Counted from the first letter of the stretch, positions 1-5,796 are shown. The stretch is 6,621 nucleotides of DNA from Planktothrix sp. UBA8402 (GCA_003456035.1 DMPJ01000384.1:3172-9792); one strand, 5' to 3'. Translations and numbers: made by a program. Notes: generated by a model not told the origin, from the letters alone.

Positions 1-8
1 TTTGGTTG

Positions 9-23
9 AGAAACCCGGTTTCT
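9..23 (+). repeat. Dispersed palindrome AGAAACCCGGTTTCT, copy 1
   Basis: Perfect 7-bp inverted repeat around one central base (AGAAACC-C-GGTTTCT). The same 15-mer occurs at 339-353 (opposite orientation) and 392-406. The flank before it (TTGGTTG) resembles the flanks of the other copies (GGTGG, GGGTG), so the repeat unit is longer than the palindrome. I recall such elements as abundant in oscillatorian genomes. That part is memory, not something this window shows. Confidence 0.8.
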
Positions 24-57
24 GCCTAGTTGCGATCGCACTCTCTCTATTTATACA

Positions 58-264
58 ATGCCATTTATGGATAACAAAATCACATTTCTACTCAAAGTTC
101 TACTCTTGTCCCTGGGACTATCGGTTTTGATCAAGTTCGTTGGCCCATTGCTGGCGATTCCAACGTCCTCAACTCTTGCTGGAATTACTGTTTGCTTACC
201 TTCGGTTATTCTAGCCTTGCTATTTAGTTGGCGAGCTAGACGATATTCTCAACAGCCGGAATAG
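58..264 (+). CDS. Small two-helix membrane protein, unknown function
   Basis: The product is 68 residues, or 65 if the in-frame ATG at 67 is used. That second start is at least as likely, because the protein then begins MDNKITFLLK and neither ATG has a visible Shine-Dalgarno sequence. Two hydrophobic stretches, at about residues 9-34 and 40-57, are separated by a short Pro/Ser/Thr turn. They are followed by a basic tail (WRARRYSQQPE), which suggests a small inner-membrane or thylakoid protein with a cytoplasmic C-terminus by the positive-inside rule. Small proteins of this look are common in cyanobacteria, but I recognise no named family and assign no function. The gene stands alone, with a repeat palindrome and a HIP1 site just upstream and a repeat-rich gap downstream. 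Coding status rests on the coherent hydrophobic pattern. Confidence 0.6.
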   Translation: MPFMDNKITFLLKVLLLSLGLSVLIKFVGPLLAIPTSSTLAGITVCLPSVILALLFSWRARRYSQQPE

Positions 265-338
265 TTGGGCAAAAAATAGCAAAATCCGTGCTAATTTCTG
301 CTTACCATAAATAAGCGACACCGGATGAAATCTGTAGC

Positions 339-406
339 AGAAACCGGGTTTCTCCACCAAAAATCTGGATAAAATTACTAAAATCTGGGTGAGAAACCCG
401 GTTTCT
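339..406. repeat. Inverted pair of AGAAACCCGGTTTCT elements, copies 2 and 3
   Basis: Copy 2 (339-353) reads AGAAACCGGGTTTCT, the reverse orientation. Copy 3 (392-406) reads AGAAACCCGGTTTCT. Homology extends inward: 339-358 pairs with 388-406 over about 19 bp with a single bulged C, leaving a loop of about 30 nt. Each copy is itself a palindrome, so the pair can fold either as two small hairpins or as one long one. A similar layout is common in small non-autonomous repeat elements, but no target-site duplication was identified. Confidence 0.75.
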
Positions 407-471
407 ATTGTTGCAAGTTCGAGGAGAGTTCCAACGGGAAGCAAACCGGAACAAAACTCGTGTTATCGCTG

Positions 472-506
472 GCGATCGCATCGTTTAAAATTAAAAATGC
501 GATCGC
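472..506. repeat. Inverted pair of HIP1 octamers (10-bp stem)
   Basis: GCGATCGCAT (472-481) and ATGCGATCGC (497-506) form a perfect 10-bp inverted repeat around a 15-nt AT-rich spacer. Each arm contains the cyanobacterial HIP1 octamer GCGATCGC, at 472-479 and 499-506. Other HIP1 sites in the window are at 32-39, 1047-1054, 5836-5843 and 6535-6542, six in all, far above chance for an octamer in 6.6 kb. HIP1 density is a hallmark of many cyanobacterial genomes. Confidence 0.8.
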
Positions 507-575
507 TCAACTTCAACAAGTTATTAATATTCGGTAAGACTTCAATCGATCATAATTGAGTATCCTGCCGTAAGC

Positions 576-581
576 TATAGA
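576..581 (+). promoter_or_regulatory. Possible -10 box of ldhA
   Basis: TATAGA lies 32 bp before the ldhA start codon. A TTGAGT at 556-561 is the nearest -35-like hexamer, but its 14-bp spacing is too short, so this is only a weak promoter call. It would give a leader of about 25 nt that carries the clear ribosome-binding site at 605-608. Confidence 0.25.
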
Positions 582-613
582 CACGATCATTTCCCAACTC
601 CCATGAGGTTTTT

Positions 614-1618
614 ATGAAAGTTGCTGTTTTTAGTACCAAATCCTACGATCGTCGATTTATTCAGCTAGAAAATACCGTCTCCCAAGCTAATCATGAATTT
701 GTTTTTTTTGATGCTCGTCTGGAAGCGCAAACAGCATCACTAGCAAATGGATTTCCGGCGATATGTGTATTTGTTAATGATGATTTGGGAACAGAAGTAT
801 TAGAAATATTAGCCGCCCAAGGCACAAAATTGATCGCTCTCCGTTGTACGGGTTTCAATAATGTTAATCTGAAAACGGCGGCAAAATTAGGGATTAAAGT
901 TGTACGGGTAACAGACTATTCTCCCTATTCCGTCGCCGAACACGCGGTGGGATTAATTCTAATGCTTAATCGCAAATTATACCGCGCTTATAATCGGGTT
1001 CGGGATGATAATTTTGCTTTAGATGGGTTGTTGGGTTTTGACCTGCGCGATCGCACTATTGGCGTGGTAGGAACTGGCAAAATTGGACAGATATTTGCTC
1101 AAATTATGCAGGGATTTGGCTGTAATATTCTAGGATATGACGTTTATCCTAATCCCAACTTCGAGAAGCTGGAAAATGCTCAATATGTTTCCCTAGAGGA
1201 ACTTTGGCAACGTTCAGATATTATTTCTCTACACTGTCCTTTGTTTCCAGAAACTCACCATTTGATTAATCAAGAAACCATCGCCCAGATGAAATCCGGG
1301 GTGATGTTAATTAATACCAGTCGGGGCAAATTAGTAGATACAAAAGCAGTAATTGATGGGATTAAATCCGAGAAAATTGGTTATGTCGGTATTGATGTTT
1401 ATGAAGAAGAAGACAAACTTTTCTTTGAAGACCTTTCTGATACTATTATTCAAGATGATACCTTTCAATTGCTGCAATCTTTTCCTAACGTTGTGATTAC
1501 GGCACATCAAGGCTTTTTTACTGAAAATGCTTTAGATGATATTGCCCGCACCACGATCACTAATCTTTCCGATTTTGAACAGGGAAAACCCTTGCAAAAT
1601 CAAGTCAATGCCGCTTAA
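614..1618 (+). CDS. ldhA: D-lactate dehydrogenase (NAD-dependent 2-hydroxyacid dehydrogenase)
   Basis: Reduces pyruvate to D-lactate with NADH in the cytoplasm, a fermentative route that regenerates NAD in the dark or without oxygen. At 334 residues it matches the family length and resembles E. coli LdhA throughout, including MKVAVFSTKSYD at the start, FVNDDLG, IALRCTGFNNV and the FFEDLSDTIIQDD segment. The Rossmann glycine motif GTGKIG is at 153-158, with D176 at the end of the next strand as expected for NAD preference. The catalytic set is complete: R237 (NTSRG), E264 (DVYEEE) and H298 (TAHQGF). A strong Shine-Dalgarno GAGG (605-608) sits 5 nt before the ATG, so the start is secure. The gene has no partner in the window and a repeat begins 3 nt after its stop. 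Substrate is inferred from family resemblance; other 2-oxoacids are possible. Confidence 0.93.
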   Translation: MKVAVFSTKSYDRRFIQLENTVSQANHEFVFFDARLEAQTASLANGFPAICVFVNDDLGTEVLEILAAQGTKLIALRCTGFNNVNLKTAAKLGIKVVRVTDYSPYSVAEHAVGLILMLNRKLYRAYNRVRDDNFALDGLLGFDLRDRTIGVVGTGKIGQIFAQIMQGFGCNILGYDVYPNPNFEKLENAQYVSLEELWQRSDIISLHCPLFPETHHLINQETIAQMKSGVMLINTSRGKLVDTKAVIDGIKSEKIGYVGIDVYEEEDKLFFEDLSDTIIQDDTFQLLQSFPNVVITAHQGFFTENALDDIARTTITNLSDFEQGKPLQNQVNAA

Positions 1619-1621
1619 AAA

Positions 1622-1680
1622 AGGGGCGGGTTTTTTCAGATTATTTGTCCTCAACATAAATTCTTACAGAACCCGCCCCT
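1622..1680. repeat. Dispersed GGGGCGGGTT...AACCCGCCCC inverted repeat
   Basis: AGGGGCGGGTT (1622-1632) and AACCCGCCCCT (1670-1680) form a perfect 11-bp GC-rich stem around a 37-nt AT-rich centre. It starts 3 nt after the ldhA stop codon. The second arm is not followed by a T run on the plus strand, so it is not a typical intrinsic terminator, although it may protect or end the ldhA message. I recall similar GTAGGGGCGGGTT elements as dispersed in oscillatorian genomes (memory only). Confidence 0.75.
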
Positions 1681-1687
1681 ACGGCTC

Positions 1688-1707
1688 TACAATTAATATT
1701 AATTGTA
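1688..1707. repeat. Perfect 20-bp AT-rich palindrome
   Basis: TACAATTAATATTAATTGTA is its own reverse complement with no spacer. It lies between the GC-rich inverted repeat and the heptamer hairpin. It could be a dimeric regulator site or the junction between two repeat elements; nothing nearby decides this. Confidence 0.7.
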
Positions 1708-1711
1708 AATA

Positions 1712-1778
1712 GGGAATAGGGAATGGGCAATAGGCAATAGGGAGATTCCATTGCCCATTGCCCATTCCCCATTGCCCG
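1712..1778. repeat. Heptamer tandem repeats forming a long hairpin
   Basis: Left arm: four 7-mers GGGAATA, GGGAATG, GGCAATA, GGCAATA (1712-1739). Right arm: TTGCCCA, TTGCCCA, TTCCCCA, TTGCCCG (1751-1778). Positions 1715-1740 pair with 1748-1773 over 26 bp with three A.C mismatches and a 7-nt loop. In a minus-strand RNA those mismatches become G.U pairs, so that strand folds better. This resembles the short tandemly repeated repetitive (STRR) heptanucleotides known from filamentous cyanobacteria. Confidence 0.8.
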
Positions 1779-1789
1779 CCTCTTGAATA

Positions 1790-1814
1790 CTCTCGCTAAA
1801 TCCGATAGCGGGAG
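1790..1814. repeat. Short hairpin upstream of the rotamase gene
   Basis: CTCTCGCTA (1790-1798) pairs with TAGCGGGAG (1806-1814) over 9 bp with one G.T pair and a 7-nt loop. It lies 55 nt before the GTG start of the rotamase gene and may be part of its leader or upstream region. Function unknown. Confidence 0.45.
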
Positions 1815-1869
1815 AACCTAAACCCTTACAATATTTGTGAATACAATTATGTTTAGGATGTAAATTTCA

Positions 1870-2631
1870 GTGGCCAATCCGTTTTTAACTGTTAACGACG
1901 AACCCATTCTGTTAAGTCAAGCTCTGAAATACTTGCAAGCGGCTGGAAAACTACAGCCCATGATCACAGATATTCTAAGGGAATATATTCTGGATCGGGA
2001 ATTGCAATCACGGCCTGATTTAGATGTTCCTGCTGCTAGTATTGAACAATCAGTAGTGAATTTTAGATTAGAGCGTAATCTCAGTGACCCCCAAGCCTTT
2101 CAACAGTGGTTAGAAAGTAACCGCATGACCTACGAAGCTTTTCACGAACAAATTGTTTCTGGGTTCAAACGGGAAAAACTCAAACTTTCAGTTGTACAAC
2201 CGCAACTTGAAGAATACTTTCAAGAACGTAAACCCGCTTTAGATGCAGTAGTTTTATCAAGAATTTCCTTGAATGACTATGAACTAGCAGAAACATTATT
2301 TTCCCGTTTGAAAGAAAGCGACACCCGGTTTGAAGAATTAGCACGGGAGTATTCAATTACTAATGAACGCTCTTTTAATGGCATGATGGGAGCCGTTGCT
2401 TGGTCAACTTTCCCCGATTCTCTCAAGGTAGTTTTGCAGCAAACCATACCCGGACAAATTGTTGGCCCTCTGGAAGTAGAGGGTGGCTGGTGTATTTTCC
2501 GAGTGGACGAATTGTTAGAAGCGTCCTTAGATAACCCTCAACTCAAACAAAGATTGCAAAATGAGTTATTTGAACGATGGTTAAATCAACAACTACAATC
2601 AGTTAAGATTACCTTGAACATTCAAGATTAA
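1870..2631 (+). CDS. Parvulin/SurA-like peptidyl-prolyl isomerase, leaderless
   Basis: A 253-residue cyanobacterial protein with the layout of PpiC/SurA-type foldases. A helical N-terminal chaperone-like part (about 1-120, with FRLERNLSDPQAFQQWLESN typical of SurA_N folds) is followed by a rotamase-like domain at about 125-215 (FEELAREYS, GMMGAV, PGQIVGPLEVEGGW) and a C-terminal helix. It has no signal peptide, so it probably acts in the cytoplasm, unlike SurA or PrsA. The histidines usual in active parvulins are absent: the first strand reads DAVVLSRIS and the last GWCIFRV where GxHII is typical. Prolyl isomerase activity is therefore uncertain. Related cyanobacterial proteins often neighbour peptide-exporting ABC transporters (from memory), but none is here. 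The start is GTG, with AGGA at 1855-1858, a rather long 11 nt away. It ends at a shared terminator with hetR. Confidence 0.8.
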   Translation: MANPFLTVNDEPILLSQALKYLQAAGKLQPMITDILREYILDRELQSRPDLDVPAASIEQSVVNFRLERNLSDPQAFQQWLESNRMTYEAFHEQIVSGFKREKLKLSVVQPQLEEYFQERKPALDAVVLSRISLNDYELAETLFSRLKESDTRFEELAREYSITNERSFNGMMGAVAWSTFPDSLKVVLQQTIPGQIVGPLEVEGGWCIFRVDELLEASLDNPQLKQRLQNELFERWLNQQLQSVKITLNIQD

Positions 2632-2638
2632 TTATCCC

Positions 2639-2679
2639 AAAATACAGGAGCTATAAATAATTATAACTCCTGTATTTTT
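2639..2679. terminator. Bidirectional intrinsic terminator between rotamase gene and hetR
   Basis: AAAATACAGGAG (2639-2650) pairs perfectly with CTCCTGTATTTT (2667-2678). After one mismatch, TATAA and TTATA (2652-2656, 2661-2665) extend the stem to an ATAA loop. The plus strand ends in a T run (2675-2679) and the minus strand reads ATTTT after its stem, so it can stop transcripts of both convergent genes, whose stop codons lie on either side. Confidence 0.88.
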
Positions 2680-2700
2680 GCCATGCTTAAACCCTTTAAA

Positions 2701-3636
<936 letters not shown>

Positions 3637-3687
3637 CTAAAGCCAACTGAGCAAAAGGGAATTTAGCGATTTCAGTCGCCGACAAAA

Positions 3688-3696
3688 TGCTATAAT
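3688..3696 (+). promoter_or_regulatory. Extended -10 promoter element facing away from hetR
   Basis: TGCTATAAT is a consensus extended -10 (TGN plus TATAAT) on the plus strand. No good -35 is seen 16-18 bp upstream, and no gene lies downstream on this strand before 4687, so if used it would make a non-coding or antisense RNA. It could also be chance. Confidence 0.3.
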
Positions 3697-3716
3697 TGAT
3701 AACAGAAACCAACCAA
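3689..3716 (-). promoter_or_regulatory. hetR: Weak candidate hetR promoter
   Basis: On the minus strand TTGGTT (3711-3716) and TATAGC (3689-3694) are 16 bp apart and would start a leader of about 80 nt ahead of hetR. Both boxes match consensus only partly. Anabaena hetR has several start sites farther upstream, so other promoters in the gap are likely. Confidence 0.25.
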
Positions 3717-3886
3717 TCACTGCACCGTTAATCGGTCGGTAGGCACTTGGTGCATTGTTGATTAGCCTATCAAAATTAAGTAGATTATTTAGCACCCTTG
3801 GCACTCAGGGTTCCAATAGATAGATTGTCACACAAATCTATTCTAGCTCAATTATTGCTCACAACTCTGTATTACAAAACCCAAAA

Positions 3887-3944
3887 ACCCCAAAAACCAC
3901 TAACCTCCCCAGCCTAATGCAGACAGCTAGGGAGATTAGTGGTT
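3887..3944 (-). terminator. Intrinsic terminator of the 116-residue protein gene
   Basis: Positions 3895-3909 pair with 3930-3944 over 15 bp with one mismatch, and AGC/GCT (3911-3913, 3926-3928) extends the stem. The two plus-strand C.A mismatches become G.U pairs in minus-strand RNA, so the hairpin is fully paired only in that direction. It is followed there by TTTTTGGGGTTTTT. It starts about 95 nt after the stop codon of the minus-strand gene and so insulates hetR from it. Confidence 0.8.
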
Positions 3945-4039
3945 ATGTGTCATATCTGTTGGCGGTAAAACTTTCAATGCTCTCAGCCAAACAGACAGGG
4001 GGAGCGATCAAGAACGGCTCACATAAGTTTTTTCTATGA

Positions 4040-4390
4040 TTAAGAGGGATTGATCTGATTTGCGATATCCGTGAACATCGCCAGACTCGGCCCTGGCCGA
4101 CGACGGGGGGTTGAGGATTGGGGGATTAAATATTCCGTGGAAAAGTTCATTCCGGCGGGTGTTTTTACCTGTGGGTTAAGAGGTGCGGGTTCCTTAACTG
4201 GGACGGGTTGGGGTTGAGGAGGAGCAACGGCCGTAGTTTGTGATTTAGCTGCTGCTGGTTTTGCTGATTTTTCTTTGGCTTTGGGTGCGGGTTTAGACTC
4301 GGCTGGGGGTGCTTGTATATCTTTAGCATCGCCAAATTCTAAATAATATTCATCTTTTTCTTTCTTAGAACCAAAAATCTTTTTTAACAT
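4040..4390 (-). CDS. Conserved-looking cyanobacterial protein of unknown function
   Basis: A 116-residue protein in three parts. Residues 1-20 form a short basic/amphipathic start (MLKKIFGSKK) followed by EYYLEFGD. Residues 26-76 are a disordered linker of Ala, Pro and Lys. The C-terminus has FSTEYLIP and then a compact motif with RRRPGPS at 96-102 followed by LAMFTDIANQI. The ends look like docking segments joined by a flexible tether; that is inference. I recall similar small proteins with a C-terminal RRRPG motif in other cyanobacteria but no assigned function. There is no signal peptide or membrane helix. GGAG on the minus strand lies 8 nt before the ATG. The promoter region carries an HLR1-like direct repeat (4479-4496) just upstream of a -35/-10 pair, hinting at light-dependent control through RpaB. 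The message ends at its own terminator, so the gene is probably monocistronic. Confidence 0.8.
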   Translation of the reverse strand: MLKKIFGSKKEKDEYYLEFGDAKDIQAPPAESKPAPKAKEKSAKPAAAKSQTTAVAPPQPQPVPVKEPAPLNPQVKTPAGMNFSTEYLIPQSSTPRRRPGPSLAMFTDIANQINPS

Positions 4391-4443
4391 TATGCTTACT
4401 CCGTCGGTATTTTTAGAAAGTTTAAAGCCTTAGCCCTAAATTT

Positions 4444-4472
4444 AGACTAAGGAAAAATGAAAAATTTGTCGA
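4444..4472 (-). promoter_or_regulatory. Candidate promoter of the 116-residue protein gene
   Basis: On the minus strand, -35 TCGACA (4467-4472) and -10 TAGTCT (4444-4449) are exactly 17 bp apart. The -35 differs from TTGACA at one base; the -10 is weaker. Transcription would start near 4437, giving a leader of about 47 nt that begins in a small hairpin (CCTTAG 4428-4433, CTAAGG 4447-4452, with the palindrome CTAAATTTAG between). Confidence 0.45.
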
Positions 4473-4478
4473 TAAAAA

Positions 4479-4496
4479 TTTACATATTGTTACATT
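4479..4496 (+). promoter_or_regulatory. HLR1-type direct repeat (putative RpaB site)
   Basis: TTTACATA-TT-GTTACATT matches the published HLR1 pattern, two copies of (G/T)TTACA(T/A)(T/A) two bases apart, at every defined position. HLR1 is the site of the essential response regulator RpaB, which controls light-responsive genes in cyanobacteria. It lies 6 bp upstream of the -35 box of the minus-strand gene, a position more typical of RpaB-activated than RpaB-repressed promoters. The lipase gene is 190 bp away in the other direction. Binding has not been shown. Confidence 0.55.
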
Positions 4497-4551
4497 ACGT
4501 TTTAACAAAACCACTAATTTCGGGAACCGTTGGTTAAAAATCTCTCATATC

Positions 4552-4580
4552 TTTGCATTTGTTTACCAATTTCTCAGAAT
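4552..4580 (+). promoter_or_regulatory. Weak candidate promoter of the lipase gene
   Basis: TTTGCA (4552-4557) and CAGAAT (4575-4580) are 17 bp apart and each matches consensus at four of six positions. They would give a leader of about 100 nt containing the inverted repeats at 4585-4602 and 4610-4620. Confidence 0.22.
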
Positions 4581-4584
4581 AGGA

Positions 4585-4620
4585 GTTAGCCGAACGGCCA
4601 ACCAATTCCAGGACTGTCCT
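4585..4620. repeat. Two operator-like inverted repeats before the lipase gene
   Basis: GTTAGCCG-AA-CGGCCAAC (4585-4602) is an 8-bp inverted repeat with one mismatch. AGGAC-T-GTCCT (4610-4620) is a perfect 5-bp one. They lie 67-102 bp upstream of the lipase start, just after a possible promoter. They could be regulator sites or small leader hairpins; no known motif is recognised. Confidence 0.35.
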
Positions 4621-4686
4621 CAAGGTGAATCAATAATCTCCCGTGATAGTCTAAGTTGGAACCAAATTAATCCAATTTTAAATTCT

Positions 4687-5322
4687 ATGAATAACAGCAC
4701 TGTTCGCAATCCGGTTTTACTAATTCACGGTATATTTGATACCAAAGCCATTTTTAAAACCATGACAACCCATCTAACTAAACGGGGATGGGATGTTCAC
4801 AGTCTAAATCTGATTCCCCATGATGGCCGATTTGGGTTAGAAGCATTAGCCAAACAAGTTGCAGATTATATAAATCAAACTTTTCCCCCCGAACAAGCGA
4901 TTGATTTAATCGGGTTTAGTATGGGCGGAATTGTGAGTCGCTATTATATTCAACGCTTAGGAGGAATTGAACGAGTCCAACGTCTGATCACGATTTCCTC
5001 GCCCCATCACGGAACTATTACCGGATATCTTTACCCCACCTTAGCGGCATCTCAAATGCGTTCTAATAGTCCGTTTTTAGAAGACTTAAATCGCGATTTA
5101 GAAATCCTAGATCGGATCAATTTTACCTCAATTTGGACACCTTTGGATGGGATGATTGTGCCAGCCCAAAGTTCTCAAATGCCCATTGGTGAAGAATTCA
5201 CCGTTAATGTTTTTCTTCACGCTTGGATGGTTACTGATCCCAAAAGTTTAGCTCTGGTAGAAAAAGCCTTAAATTCACCCATAAAAACCCTGAGCAGTTC
5301 AGTATCACCCGCTACTATTTAA
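4687..5322 (+). CDS. Alpha/beta-hydrolase lipase (triacylglycerol lipase-like)
   Basis: A 211-residue single-domain esterase/lipase. The oxyanion-hole strand is VLLIHGIFD (10-18) and the nucleophile elbow is GFSMG (76-80) with S78. The probable acid is D154 (TPLDGMIVPAQSS) and the probable base H178 (VFLHAW), giving a complete Ser-Asp-His triad in family order. SSPHHGT (104-110) after the third strand is typical of lipase class 2/PGAP1-like enzymes. It has no signal peptide and no lid insertion of note, so it is a compact cytoplasmic or peripheral membrane enzyme. The substrate cannot be read from sequence. A related cyanobacterial lipase, Synechocystis LipA, has been linked to galactolipid deacylation, so turnover of thylakoid lipids is one possibility. 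No Shine-Dalgarno is visible before the ATG. It ends 27 bp from the convergent VOC gene with no clear terminator. Confidence 0.87.
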   Translation: MNNSTVRNPVLLIHGIFDTKAIFKTMTTHLTKRGWDVHSLNLIPHDGRFGLEALAKQVADYINQTFPPEQAIDLIGFSMGGIVSRYYIQRLGGIERVQRLITISSPHHGTITGYLYPTLAASQMRSNSPFLEDLNRDLEILDRINFTSIWTPLDGMIVPAQSSQMPIGEEFTVNVFLHAWMVTDPKSLALVEKALNSPIKTLSSSVSPATI

Positions 5323-5349
5323 GTTAATAACGGGTAACAAAATATAGTT

Positions 5350-5778
5350 TTAAACGTCTCCAACCTGGGCGTATTCATTACAACCGAGCACCGCTTCAGG
5401 ATAACAGTAATATTTGAATTCCAACAAATTATCAAACGGATCTTCTAAGAAAAACGTGCGGTGTTCCGTAGGTAAACCCGGAAAACGGCGTTTCGGTTCT
5501 TGGTAAAATTTTAAGTGTTTTTGTTGGGCTGCGTCTAAGAGGTTTTCCCAGTCGGTTTCAGAAGTAAAGATTAACCCAAAATGTCGGGGATAAATACCAT
5601 TTTGTGGGGTTAGGGGTTCTTTGTTAACATGGGCAACAATTTGATGACCATAAAGGTTCATAATTATGGAATTGCTAGTTTCTCGGCCAATTTCGCAACC
5701 TAACCCGCCCCCATAAAAGGCTTTAGTTTGTTCAATATTGTTCAAGGGAAAGGCAAGATGGAATAGAGTTTTGTTCAT
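5350..5778 (-). CDS. VOC-superfamily protein (glyoxalase/dioxygenase fold)
   Basis: A 142-residue protein with two beta-alpha-beta-beta-beta halves, as in the glyoxalase/bleomycin-resistance/dioxygenase superfamily. The first half reads FHLAFPLNNIEQTKAFYGGGLG (split: FHLAF at 6-10, FYGGGLG at 21-27). The second half holds PRHFGLIF (64-71), HRTFFLEDPFDNLLEFK (106-122). H7, H66 and E120 sit where the superfamily's metal ligands fall, so it probably binds a divalent metal. LEDPFDNLLEFK is typical of the dioxygenase-like branch rather than glyoxalase I. The reaction and substrate are unknown. The start is well placed at the first strand, and only 18 bp separate it from the ATG of the divergent gene at 5797, so its promoter must lie inside that gene. 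No Shine-Dalgarno is evident. Confidence 0.87.
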   Translation of the reverse strand: MNKTLFHLAFPLNNIEQTKAFYGGGLGCEIGRETSNSIIMNLYGHQIVAHVNKEPLTPQNGIYPRHFGLIFTSETDWENLLDAAQQKHLKFYQEPKRRFPGLPTEHRTFFLEDPFDNLLEFKYYCYPEAVLGCNEYAQVGDV

Positions 5779-5796
5779 GGTTTTGAGATCAAATTT

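Larger units (their letters stand above)
265..613. other. 349-nt non-coding gap before ldhA, rich in repeats
   Basis: No credible gene is present. The gap holds two inverted copies of the AGAAACCCGGTTTCT palindrome (339-406), a 9-bp direct repeat AAAATCTGG (360-368 and 380-388), an inverted pair of HIP1 octamers (472-506) and a possible ldhA promoter (576-581). Positions 414-488 read as a protein-like open frame without a start codon, which may be a decayed gene end or chance. A minus-strand open frame crossing this area only reflects translation of the palindromic repeat. Confidence 0.6.

Noticed and set aside
9..406. CRISPR-like array
   Set aside because: Only three copies occur, in mixed orientation with very unequal spacing (315 and 38 bp) and no cas genes.
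220..444. Minus-strand open frame of 74 codons
   Set aside because: Its middle is the translation of the AGAAACCCGGTTTCT repeats, and it overlaps the better supported plus-strand membrane protein gene. Such frames are common artefacts of this repeat.
1622..1680. Intrinsic terminator of ldhA
   Set aside because: The stem is strong but has a 37-nt centre and no T run after the second arm. The T run follows the first arm, so a dispersed repeat is the better description.
3917..4039. Plus-strand 40-codon frame with a mildly hydrophobic middle, considered as a PatX/PatS-like peptide near hetR
   Set aside because: It has no ribosome-binding site, no RG[S/T]GR motif, and its start lies within the loop of the terminator hairpin of the minus-strand gene.
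4457..4537. Plus-strand 26-codon frame preceded by AAGGA
   Set aside because: The Shine-Dalgarno is good, but the frame is very short, AT-rich and lies over the HLR1-like site and minus-strand promoter. Chance is more likely without conservation data.
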